A DNA stretch of 26,852 nt, from NCBI GenBank assembly GCA_024231375.1, contig JAAEQP010000435.1, positions 1 to 26,852 on the forward strand, written 5' to 3'. The DNA is from a bacterium. Lineage in GTDB: Bacteria > Hydrogenedentota > Hydrogenedentia > Hydrogenedentiales > SLHB01. The notes under the pieces are model-generated. The model saw nothing but the letters and a program-made list of their open reading frames with translations, did not search any database and had not been told where the DNA came from. Made by a program: the position numbers and the translations under genes. Below, piece by piece: positions 14,990 through 22,382 of the stretch. Within the stretch, counting starts at the first letter, position 1. Each line of letters opens with the position of its first letter.

Positions 14990-16684
14990 TTACGCCGCGA
15001 TGGACAGCAGGGCGTCGAGCATGATGTTCGTCACGTTGATCACGCGCACCGACGCCTCATACGCCCGCTGGTACAGGATAAGGTTCGTTACTTCCTCGTC
15101 GAGATTTACGCCGGCCACCTCTTGGCGCCGCGCGTTGAAGTCGTCGATGAATTGCTGTTCCACGGCCAACACGTCCAGATTGGCGCGGGCGTCGATGCCC
15201 ATATTGGCGATGGTCGACTCGTAGAATTCGTTGACCGTCGACGTGCCCGAGTCCATCAGGTCCTGCAACCGAACGTCCGCCATGGCCAATGCCGCCGTGT
15301 TGTCACCCGTGTTCAGCGGGTCCAGACTGTAGCCCGAACTCAGCCACTCGGGATGGTCCTCGATGTCGGCGTTCACCGAAATCGTCCGGGCGTCGCTGCC
15401 TGTGAAAAGACCGTTGACCCCCAGGGCCGCCAAGGCGCCGCTGCTGTCGTTCGAAAACGTGAATGTGTAAGGCGACGCCGTACCCATATCGAGCGTGTTT
15501 CCGGACACGGACGCCGAGAAGTTGGCAACCCCGTTCAGCGCGGTCGCCAAATCGTTCAGCGTGGTTGTTGCCGTAATGTTGATGGTCGTCGTCACCGCCG
15601 TGTTCGTGGCGTCGTACACCACCACATCGAACGATCCCGCTGTCACCGCGAACGGCAGTCCCGCCGACACCAACGCATCTCCCGGCGCGCTCACCTCATT
15701 GGTGCTCGAAATGGTGCCGGATAGATTCTCTAACCCGTTACTTTGACTGTGGATACTATTGATGGCGTGGATGATGGCCGCGGCCACGTCGTCCATCCGT
15801 TCGTCGATGCCCGTGACCACCGTGTCTCGCGCTTCCAGCGCGCCGTACAGTTCCCCGCTCGACACTTCAGCCAGGTTTCCCGTTTCCGCCCAGCGCACCT
15901 CAACCAGGTCCGGCCGTTCCGGGTCGAGACTGGAGTTCGGCACCGCCTCCAACTCGCGCGCGCCCAGGGGGTCCACCAACACGGAAGACCCAAGCAGAAT
16001 GGTCACTTCGCCGTTGTCTCCTTCGTGGTACGTGATGTTGATGAGTCCGGCCAGTTCGTCGACCAGCACGTCCCGGTCGTCGCGGAGATCGTTGGCGGGT
16101 TGCCCGGCGAATTCGCTCTCGCGGATGCGCAGGTTGTACTCGTTGATCCGTTCCGCCAACGAATTGATGGCCGGGACCAGGTTCCGCACTTCCTCGTTGG
16201 CGTTGGTGCGCAGTTGGTCGAATCGCGCCGCCAACTCGTTCAGGCTACCCGCAAGCGCCGACGCTTCCGACAACAGCACCTCGCGAACCGGCGTCTCTTC
16301 CACATTGTTGGCGTAGTCGTTCATCGCGTCGAAGAACACGTTCAGGCGTGTGCCGAATCCGTTTTCCGACGGTTCGAGGAACGCGTCCTCGATAAGCGCG
16401 TAATACTCCGAGAGCACCGTGGTCGTGCCAAGCTCGGGGGCCTGCTGCCGGTAGATGATATCCAGGAACGCGTCCCGGATTCGCTGGACCGAGTCCACCC
16501 CGACCCCGCGCCCCAACTGACCGTAGTTGAGATTGTTCGGTTGAATGCTGGCGAGTTCCACCCGCTGCCGCGAGTACCCCTCTTTGTTCACGTTCGCAAT
16601 GTTGTGGCCGGTCACGTCCAATTGGATCTGAGCCGTCCGCATTCCCGAGGAAGCGATGTCAAGCGCACTGAAAAGGGTACCCAC
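14990..16684 (-). CDS. flgK: Flagellar hook-associated protein 1 (FlgK)
   Basis: A 564-residue protein of normal FlgK length. The N-terminal flagellar rod block (FSALDIASSGM ... TGHNIANVNKEGYSRQ, residues about 5-40) and the C-terminal helix (EVTNLILYQRAYEAS ... INVTNIMLDALL) are the axial-protein ends that build the hook-filament junction. The middle, about 310-450, is a less conserved surface domain rich in T, A and S. FlgK is exported through the flagellar type III apparatus, so there is no signal peptide. GTG 16684 has GGAGG 9 bases upstream and starts the MGTLFSAL block. A sigma-28-type promoter lies 66-93 bases before the start. The gene usually found next, flgL, is not downstream here. 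The next gene encodes a MshEN protein instead. Confidence 0.95.
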   Translation of the reverse strand: MGTLFSALDIASSGMRTAQIQLDVTGHNIANVNKEGYSRQRVELASIQPNNLNYGQLGRGVGVDSVQRIRDAFLDIIYRQQAPELGTTTVLSEYYALIEDAFLEPSENGFGTRLNVFFDAMNDYANNVEETPVREVLLSEASALAGSLNELAARFDQLRTNANEEVRNLVPAINSLAERINEYNLRIRESEFAGQPANDLRDDRDVLVDELAGLINITYHEGDNGEVTILLGSSVLVDPLGARELEAVPNSSLDPERPDLVEVRWAETGNLAEVSSGELYGALEARDTVVTGIDERMDDVAAAIIHAINSIHSQSNGLENLSGTISSTNEVSAPGDALVSAGLPFAVTAGSFDVVVYDATNTAVTTTINITATTTLNDLATALNGVANFSASVSGNTLDMGTASPYTFTFSNDSSGALAALGVNGLFTGSDARTISVNADIEDHPEWLSSGYSLDPLNTGDNTAALAMADVRLQDLMDSGTSTVNEFYESTIANMGIDARANLDVLAVEQQFIDDFNARRQEVAGVNLDEEVTNLILYQRAYEASVRVINVTNIMLDALLSIAA

Positions 16685-16749
16685 AGGCTCGATCCTCCGA
16701 TTCGATGTTTCACACGTGTCCGTGGTAGATTACGCAAGCCGTGTTCCAG

Positions 16750-16777
16750 TTATCGGCGCGTTGGCGAAAACGCTTTA
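16750..16777 (-). promoter_or_regulatory. Sigma-28 (FliA-type) flagellar promoter for flgK
   Basis: Read on the minus strand, TAAA (16774-16777) is followed after 16 bases by an exact GCCGATAA (16750-16757). The flagellar sigma-28 consensus is TAAA-N15-GCCGATAA, so the -10 is perfect and the spacing is one base long. Transcription would start near 16743, giving a leader of about 59 bases before the GTG. The 312-base divergent gap 16685-16996 also contains a palindrome ACACGTGT at 16712-16719 between this promoter and flgK. Confidence 0.75.
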
Positions 16778-16996
16778 GGGAAACGGGTTACGCGCCCGTG
16801 GCCCTCGCCGCGAGGCGCTCCGGGCGGGCAAACCTTGCCGCCGCGGGAAAAACATGCAGCCCTAACCGGCTGATACAGAGAGGGTTCGGGCCCAGCCCCA
16901 AGACAGGCCGAAGCCGCGACGCGTCCACGCGCGTCCTCCGAGGAGACCGCCCATGATCCGTCCCGTGCCTCCTCCTTCCTCCGAACCGGGGGTACC

Positions 16997-18187
16997 ATGA
17001 GCGCCGCGCCGTCCATCGGGCCCCTGCTCGCCGCCGAGTTCGTGGACCGTCCCAACCGGTTCATCGTCCGTTGCATGCTGCCAGGTCGCGGGACCGTGCG
17101 TGCCTTCATGCCCAACCCCGGACGCCTCTGGGAACTCCTGTTTCCCGGCGTTCGGCTGTACCTCACCGAACGCCCACCCGAAGACTCGGGGCGCAAGACC
17201 CGGTTTACCGTGGTGGCCGTGGACCGCGACGGCGAGCCGATCTTCCTTCATACACATCTGACCAACGCCGTCGCACGGCATCTGCTGGACCACGGCCGGA
17301 TCGAGTCGCTCCATGGTGCTCACGTGGTCCGCGGTGAAGTGCCAGCGCCTATCGCCGACGGTCCCGTCCGCAGCCGGTTCGACTTTCTGCTCCAGCGAGG
17401 CCGCGCGGATGTCTATCTGGAAGTGAAATCATGCACGCTGTTCGGCAATGAAGTCGCCATGTTTCCGGACGCTGTGACCGAACGGGGCCGCCGCCACCTG
17501 CTTGAACTCGCCGAACTGGCCCGCTCGGGCATCGGCGCCGCCGTCGTGTTCATCGTTCACTCGCCCCGTGTCCGATGGTTCATGCCCGACTACCATACGG
17601 ATCTGGCCTTCAGCCGGACATTGCTGGAGGTCCGGGAGCAAGTCCCGGTGATTCCCGTGGCGGTAACATGGCGGCTTGCCAGGGATGCCCGGTCGGGCGA
17701 GATCCACATGCGGTTGGCGCGCGGCGTGCGGGAGGTGCCCATCCCCTGGGAATACATCGACCGCGAGGCCCACGACCGCGGTAGCTACCTCCTCATTCTC
17801 CGGCTGCCCCGCCGCCGCCGTATCTCCGTAGGTTCGCTTGGCGACGTCCTCTTTCCCGCAGGTTACTACGTGTATGTGGGTTCGGCCATGACGAACCTGG
17901 ACAAGCGGCTCGCAAGACATCTGGCTACCCGGAAGCGCCTGCACTGGCACGTCGACTACCTGCGCCAATACGCCACGGAAGTCACCGCCCTGCCCATTCG
18001 CTCCTCCACGCGCGAGGAAGAGGCCCTTGCCCGGGCTGTGTCCTTGGTCCTCGAATCAGGCCCAGAAGGCTTCGGCGCCTCCGATTCGGACAGTCCCACC
18101 CATTTGTTCAGATCCGACACCCATCCCCTTCATCTGCCCTGTTTCCACGAGATTCTCCAATGCTTCAGGATGAAGCATCCCGAGTAA
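16997..18187 (+). CDS. SfsA-DUF123 (GIY-YIG-like) fusion protein
   Basis: A 396-residue two-domain protein. Residues about 5-245 are SfsA (sugar fermentation stimulation protein): NRFIVRC (20-26), MPNPGRLWELL (38-48), and RFDFLL ... VYLEVKSCTL (127-148), whose D129, E142 and K144 form a PD-(D/E)xK nuclease-like site. Residues about 255-375 match DUF123, a GIY-YIG-like domain: GSYLLILRL, FPAGYYVYVGSA (286-297), RLARHL, HWHVDYL (316-322) and GFGASDS (358-364). SfsA is known as a DNA-binding protein with suspected nuclease activity, and DUF123 is often predicted to be a nuclease too, so the fusion suggests a DNA-processing role. ATG 16997 follows GGGGGT with short spacing. It diverges from flgK. 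Confidence 0.87.
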   Translation: MSAAPSIGPLLAAEFVDRPNRFIVRCMLPGRGTVRAFMPNPGRLWELLFPGVRLYLTERPPEDSGRKTRFTVVAVDRDGEPIFLHTHLTNAVARHLLDHGRIESLHGAHVVRGEVPAPIADGPVRSRFDFLLQRGRADVYLEVKSCTLFGNEVAMFPDAVTERGRRHLLELAELARSGIGAAVVFIVHSPRVRWFMPDYHTDLAFSRTLLEVREQVPVIPVAVTWRLARDARSGEIHMRLARGVREVPIPWEYIDREAHDRGSYLLILRLPRRRRISVGSLGDVLFPAGYYVYVGSAMTNLDKRLARHLATRKRLHWHVDYLRQYATEVTALPIRSSTREEEALARAVSLVLESGPEGFGASDSDSPTHLFRSDTHPLHLPCFHEILQCFRMKHPE

Positions 18188-18229
18188 GCGCGGGCCTCAC
18201 GAATTTGTTGCACCAACCGAACGGTCGTA

Positions 18230-18238
18230 TGGTAATCT
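18230..18238 (+). promoter_or_regulatory. Extended -10 candidate (TGGTAATCT) for the prepilin-like gene
   Basis: TGGTAATCT matches the TGn-TAnnnT form, 133 bases before the ATG at 18372. An overlapping alternative is TTGTTG (18205-18210), 17 bases, then TATGGT (18228-18233). The long leader contains a small hairpin (CACGACG at 18305-18311 with CGTCGTG at 18323-18329) and a purine-rich ribosome binding tract before the start. Confidence 0.3.
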
Positions 18239-18371
18239 GAACCTGCGGACCGGGCACCAGTTCCGACCCGTTGTGCGGTCTTCCCAATGGGGAATACGCC
18301 GACTCACGACGTTCTAGGGGGGCGTCGTGGGGCGGTTGGCGTCTGGAGGGAGAGGAGAATAGGGAGTCACC

Positions 18372-19229
18372 ATGAGACATCGAGGTTTCACGCTAATCGA
18401 GCTGTTGGTTGTGATCGCCATCATTGGGATTCTGGCGGCGATCCTGTTGCCTGCGCTGGCGCGGGCTCGGGAGGCGGCACGGCGCGCCAGTTGCCAGAAT
18501 AATCTCAAGCAGATGGGCATCATCTTCAAGATGTACGCCAACGAGGCCAAAGGCGAGAAGTTTCCATCGTGCCGGGCCTACGTGGGCGAGGACTGCTCGG
18601 CGGCAAACGACGAGTACCAGTTCTTCTTCGAGCCCCGCCAGGTGTACCCCGAGTACCTGACGGACACGAACATCCTGGCGTGTCCCTCCGACACGGACGG
18701 ACTCAGCGACATCGAGGCCGGCCGGTTCAACGTCGGCCGCGTGGCCGGCAACCCCGTCGCCGTGTGCCGCATCGACTGGGTGTCGTACATGTACCTGGGT
18801 TGGGCCGTGCAAGGCAAAGACCTCATGGCCGATCCCTCCGCGGATCAGAACCCGTCCGCGCCGAACCTGGGCATGTTCGACCCGAATGTCATCGGGGAAT
18901 TGGGCAGTCTATTTGTGGCCAGTGGCGACCAGGACGAGAAGTTCGACCGCGATATCTCGGTGAGCGGCAAGACCCTGTACCGGCTCCGGGAGGGCATCGA
19001 GCGGTTCCTCATTTCCGATATCAACAACCCCGCGGCGACGGCCATGGCCCAGAGCCAATTGACTGTCATGTTCGACCAGTGCACGACCCAGATTGGCGAC
19101 TACAACCACATCCCCGGCGGCGGAAACGTCCTGTACATGGACGGTCACGTCGAGTTCCTGCGGTATCCGAGCGAGTTCCCGTTCACCCGGTCCTTTGCGT
19201 GGCTGAACGGCGAACTGTCCGTATTCTAA
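18372..19229 (+). CDS. Prepilin-type protein with DUF1559-like features
   Basis: A 285-residue protein. The N-terminus [23 protein letters not shown] is a type IV prepilin leader with cleavage expected after Gly5 and N-methylation of Phe6. Residues 6-28 form the membrane and assembly helix. CQNNLKQMG (41-49) and the C-terminal H246 ... D257-G258 correspond to the H-x9-DG motif of the large DUF1559 pseudopilin family, though here ten residues separate H and DG. These proteins are abundant in Planctomycetota and related phyla, and most have no known individual function. They may be surface pseudopilins of a type II-like system. The ATG is preceded by GGGAGAGGAGAATAGGGAG. It is a single gene, followed by a strong hairpin at 19249-19282. 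Confidence 0.9.
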   Translation: MRHRGFTLIELLVVIAIIGILAAILLPALARAREAARRASCQNNLKQMGIIFKMYANEAKGEKFPSCRAYVGEDCSAANDEYQFFFEPRQVYPEYLTDTNILACPSDTDGLSDIEAGRFNVGRVAGNPVAVCRIDWVSYMYLGWAVQGKDLMADPSADQNPSAPNLGMFDPNVIGELGSLFVASGDQDEKFDRDISVSGKTLYRLREGIERFLISDINNPAATAMAQSQLTVMFDQCTTQIGDYNHIPGGGNVLYMDGHVEFLRYPSEFPFTRSFAWLNGELSVF

Positions 19230-19248
19230 CCCCCGGCGAAACACCAAA

Positions 19249-19282
19249 CCGGGGCGTCCGGCCTTTCGGCCCGGCGCCCCGG
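19249..19282. terminator. GC-rich hairpin terminator between convergent genes
   Basis: The arms 19249-19263 and 19268-19282 pair over 15 positions with two mismatches around a TTTC loop, followed by TCTCGTTT. It lies 20 bases after the prepilin stop and 39 bases before the end of the convergent chemoreceptor gene, so it may serve both strands. The T-run is weak. Confidence 0.65.
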
Positions 19283-19320
19283 TCTCGTTTGCAGTCTCCA
19301 CGCGCGCAATCGATCACGCG

Positions 19321-21786
19321 TCAGAAGTCCTTGAGATCGCCGTCGTCCAGAGGGACGACCTCTTCAGGACTGACCACGGCGGACTTGCCGGCGGTCTCGC
19401 GGCGTTTCGCCTTCGGGGCCTCGAGCTGCGGGTGCTTGGCGACCTTCGGCACCGTGCGCTGCTCGCGGGCCGGGGCCGGAGCGGGCCTGCCATCGCCCGC
19501 CGCACCTCCCACCATCGCCACGAGTTCGAGCACCATGTCGTTCAACTCGCGTGCCTGCGCCGACAACTCCTCGCCTGCCGACGCCGCCTCCTCCGAATTC
19601 GCGGCGTTTGACTGGGTCACCTGGTCCATCTGCGCAACGGCCGTGTTGATCTGGTCGATGCCTTGTGCCTGCTCCTTGCTTGCCGCCGCGATTTCGTCCA
19701 CCAACCCGGCCACTCTGCCCGCGCTGTCCTGGATCGACGCGAAGGTTTCCGTCATCGCTCCGGTCACCTCCACCCCCCGATTCGCGTTCTTCTGCGACTG
19801 CTCCAGCAGGCCCGACGTGTCGCGTGCCGCTTCGGCGCTTCGCTGGGCCAGGTTGCGGACCTCCTCGGCCACGACGGCGAAGCCCTTGCCTGCCTCGCCG
19901 GCGCGCGCGGCTTCTACGGCGGCGTTCAGGGCGAGCAGGTTCGTTTGAAACGCGATCTCGTCGATTGTCTTGATGATCTTCGCTGTCTCGTCGGACGACT
20001 GCTTGATCTCCTCGATGGCCGAGGACATATGGGTCATGGCGTCACTGCCCTTGGAGACGACGTCTCTGGCCTCGGACATCAGCGTGTTGGCCTGTGTCGC
20101 GTTATCCGCATTCTGTCGGGTCATGGAGGCCATTTCCTCCAAGGAGGCCGACGTTTCTTCGAGCGACGACGCCTGCTGACTGGCCCCCTCGGCCATTCCC
20201 TGGCTCGATTCGGACACCTGGTTCGACGCCGACGACACCTGCTGCGCGCCCGCGCTCAGTCCCTGGATCACGCGGCTTAACGCGTTCGCGATCTGACGCG
20301 TGATCAAGAATCCCAATACGATGCCCGCCGCGATCGCCATGGCGCTCATGACGCCCACGCCGTAGCCGGTGTTCCTAGCCGACGCAAGCATTTGGGTGTC
20401 GGTCATCATGTTCTCGTCCGTCTTTTCGACGATATCGTGGAGCAGTCCCTGCACTTCCGCCAGCGCTGCCTTGGTCCGGGTCGCGTAGATCGTGTTCGCC
20501 TCGGCGGCGCCCTGCTCCAGCGCCGTCTCCGCAGCGATGGCCGCGTGGAAATGCCCCTTGATCTCCACCATGGCGGCGGACACGTCTCTCTTGAAAACCT
20601 TCAGCGCTTCCTCGGTCTGCACACCCGTCACCAGCCGCTCGATCTCGCCGGAATACTTGTGCAGCCGCTGGTGCGGCTCCTCGCAGGCCGACAGGGCCGC
20701 GTCCAACTCGGGGAACCCTTCGCGTAGCGCAGCGGTTTGGTCGTCGCCGAGGAACTTCCCGAACGCGCACAGGGTAGGATCGCCCTGCACCCCCAGCGAG
20801 AAGGGATCGCCCGCGGCGAAGGCGTCCGCGCGAGCGACCAGCGCTTCGTCTTGGTGGTCCATGTATACGCCGCTGCCGATGATCCAGCCCCACGGCTCGT
20901 AGAGCCGGACAAAGGACATCTTCGGCGCCACCGCGTCCGAATCCGGCAAGGGCCAGTAGTACGTCACGAACCCGTGACCGGACTCTTGGCACACGGCCAC
21001 CATGTCTTTGAACAGGTACTTCCCGTTCGGGTCCGCCGACTCCGAAAGATCCTTGCCTTCCAGTTGGGCACTGAACGGATGCATCACCATCCGCGGACTC
21101 ATGTCGTTGACCCAAACGTAGTCGGTGCTGGTCGGACCGTACCGCATGCCGCGCAGGATGAGGGCGGCACGGGCTTTGCGTGCCGCCTCGTTACCGATTG
21201 CGGTGTCTTCCGCGCACGACTTCACCACCGACCACGCCTGGTCCACAGCATTCCGCACGAGGTTCTGATACGTGTAGAGGCCACCGGCCTCCGCTGCCAG
21301 CGATTCGCCTACCTTGGACGTCCACGCCAAGTGGTCCTGCAGACGATTCGACAGGGTCAACGACAGGCCCGGATGGGGTTGGCGGAAGGCCGCGCCAACG
21401 TCCACGGCGGACTCGTGCAGGTGGCGGTGGGGCTCCCCGATGGCGTCCAGGAGCGGCTTGATCGCCGGCACCAGGGCCGCCGCCTCATCCCGTTCGGAAC
21501 TGTGATACCACTGTCCGAACTTGCACAACTCCGGGTCCGTCTGCACCGCCAACTCCGTCACCGACGCGTCTGTCAGCAGTGCGTTCACCTGGTTGGCCCA
21601 GTTGAGGTGGTCGACCTCACGCTGCACCATGGTTCCGCGCAGCTTGTTGCCGTCGATCACCTCCGACGCATCTGCCACAATCGTCCGGACACCGTTGAAC
21701 GACCACCCCGCTACCCCAAGTAGCAGCACCAATACTACGCCAAACCCCAACCCAATCTTCGCACGGATACTCAACTTGCTGAACAT
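19321..21786 (-). CDS. Methyl-accepting chemotaxis protein with CZB domain and a Cache domain inside a second CZB
   Basis: An 821-residue chemoreceptor. Membrane segments lie at about 11-30 and 474-496, and the sensing part lies between them. The first chemoreceptor zinc-binding (CZB) domain is intact, with H60-x-x-W63, C88-K-F-G-Q-W93, H120 and H124. A second begins with H152-x-x-W155, is interrupted by a Cache-like domain at about 170-312 ([24 protein letters not shown]), and resumes with C340-A-F-G-K-F, H372 and H376. A full HAMP domain is not evident after the second membrane segment. The signalling hairpin tip is [31 protein letters not shown] (609-640, given here as its hallmark), and methylation-type helices flank it. 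The C-terminus ends DLKDF, a possible tether. ATG 21786 has GGAGG 6 bases upstream. Confidence 0.93.
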   Translation of the reverse strand: MFSKLSIRAKIGLGFGVVLVLLLGVAGWSFNGVRTIVADASEVIDGNKLRGTMVQREVDHLNWANQVNALLTDASVTELAVQTDPELCKFGQWYHSSERDEAAALVPAIKPLLDAIGEPHRHLHESAVDVGAAFRQPHPGLSLTLSNRLQDHLAWTSKVGESLAAEAGGLYTYQNLVRNAVDQAWSVVKSCAEDTAIGNEAARKARAALILRGMRYGPTSTDYVWVNDMSPRMVMHPFSAQLEGKDLSESADPNGKYLFKDMVAVCQESGHGFVTYYWPLPDSDAVAPKMSFVRLYEPWGWIIGSGVYMDHQDEALVARADAFAAGDPFSLGVQGDPTLCAFGKFLGDDQTAALREGFPELDAALSACEEPHQRLHKYSGEIERLVTGVQTEEALKVFKRDVSAAMVEIKGHFHAAIAAETALEQGAAEANTIYATRTKAALAEVQGLLHDIVEKTDENMMTDTQMLASARNTGYGVGVMSAMAIAAGIVLGFLITRQIANALSRVIQGLSAGAQQVSSASNQVSESSQGMAEGASQQASSLEETSASLEEMASMTRQNADNATQANTLMSEARDVVSKGSDAMTHMSSAIEEIKQSSDETAKIIKTIDEIAFQTNLLALNAAVEAARAGEAGKGFAVVAEEVRNLAQRSAEAARDTSGLLEQSQKNANRGVEVTGAMTETFASIQDSAGRVAGLVDEIAAASKEQAQGIDQINTAVAQMDQVTQSNAANSEEAASAGEELSAQARELNDMVLELVAMVGGAAGDGRPAPAPAREQRTVPKVAKHPQLEAPKAKRRETAGKSAVVSPEEVVPLDDGDLKDF

Positions 21787-21943
21787 GGTTGTCCTCCCGG
21801 TTCCTCCCACCCCCTCGGTGGAGAACTGGCTTGAACCACTGCCTGATACAGCACGCTACCCCGTCCCGTCGTCAATGCAGCCCACACAACGCAACGGGTC
21901 ATCTAGTGAACGGATATCGCTAGTTGCAGCCCATTCAACACAT

Positions 21944-21952
21944 ATTATAGCA
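21944..21952 (-). promoter_or_regulatory. Extended -10 promoter (TGCTATAAT) upstream of the chemoreceptor gene
   Basis: The same 9-mer as before the PilZ gene, in the same orientation, 158 bases before the chemoreceptor ATG. No convincing -35 is seen. The resulting leader of about 150 bases holds a hairpin just before the ribosome binding site (arms around GTTCTCCACC and GGTGGGAGGAAC). Confidence 0.45.
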
Positions 21953-22304
21953 CTCATATTTCCACGTTGGCGCATTTTTTCGGTCTGCCGGCGCCGAGGT
22001 ACCCATGCGTGGTCTTCCGCGAAAACAGCGGAACCGGTGAGGAACACCCGGAAGATCCAGGCCTTGGATCGCCCCATAGCATTGGCGTGGAGCGACTTGC
22101 CGATGCCCGCGACCTCCATGCCGCGGACGGTGAGGCTCGGGTCGCCGCCGTGTCCGGTTCGATGGTTGCCCCATCCTTTCGCGATGATGGCCAACGTTGA
22201 CTGCATTGCACGAGCACTCAGGTCTGACCTCAACTTGGCGGGTATGCAAACTCAGGGATCCGCGAGGAGCGTTCTCCTCCGGATGCGCTCGGCCGTCCGA
22301 CTTC

Positions 22305-22313
22305 TGCTATGCT
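22305..22313 (+). promoter_or_regulatory. Extended -10 candidate (TGCTATGCT) for the GH42-like gene
   Basis: TGCTATGCT lies 69 bases before the ATG at 22383 and fits the TGn-TAnnnT form seen before several other genes. No -35 box is evident. Confidence 0.35.
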
Positions 22314-22382
22314 TCGTGTCGAGCGTTCACGAAAGCGCTTTTCAGACTCGGTTCAGGCCCTCTGAGGGAGGAGGAATCTTCC

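Larger units (their letters stand above)
21787..22382. other. 596-base divergent gap with no confident gene
   Basis: The gap lies between the divergent chemoreceptor and GH42-like genes. It holds the two candidate promoters and leaders. The stretch at about 21970-22200 has a minus-strand frame (the open frame spans 21856-22233, 125 codons) with GC-rich third positions, but there is no good ribosome binding site and I recognise no family. A plus-strand frame at 21967-22200 is equally open. It could be a small unknown gene, a decayed gene or leader sequence. Confidence 0.35.

Noticed and set aside
15743..16873. A 376-codon plus-strand open frame
   Set aside because: It is antisense to flgK, whose conserved termini are unmistakable.
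18569..19948. A 459-codon plus-strand open frame spanning two real genes
   Set aside because: It crosses the prepilin gene in another frame, the terminator hairpin and the end of the chemoreceptor gene. Its composition is shadow-like.
21787..21960. A sigma-28 promoter or cyclic-di-GMP riboswitch before the chemoreceptor gene
   Set aside because: The nearest -10 (AGCGATAT) matches GCCGATAA at only 5 of 8 positions, with no TAAA at the right spacing. No GEMM riboswitch core motifs were found in the leader.
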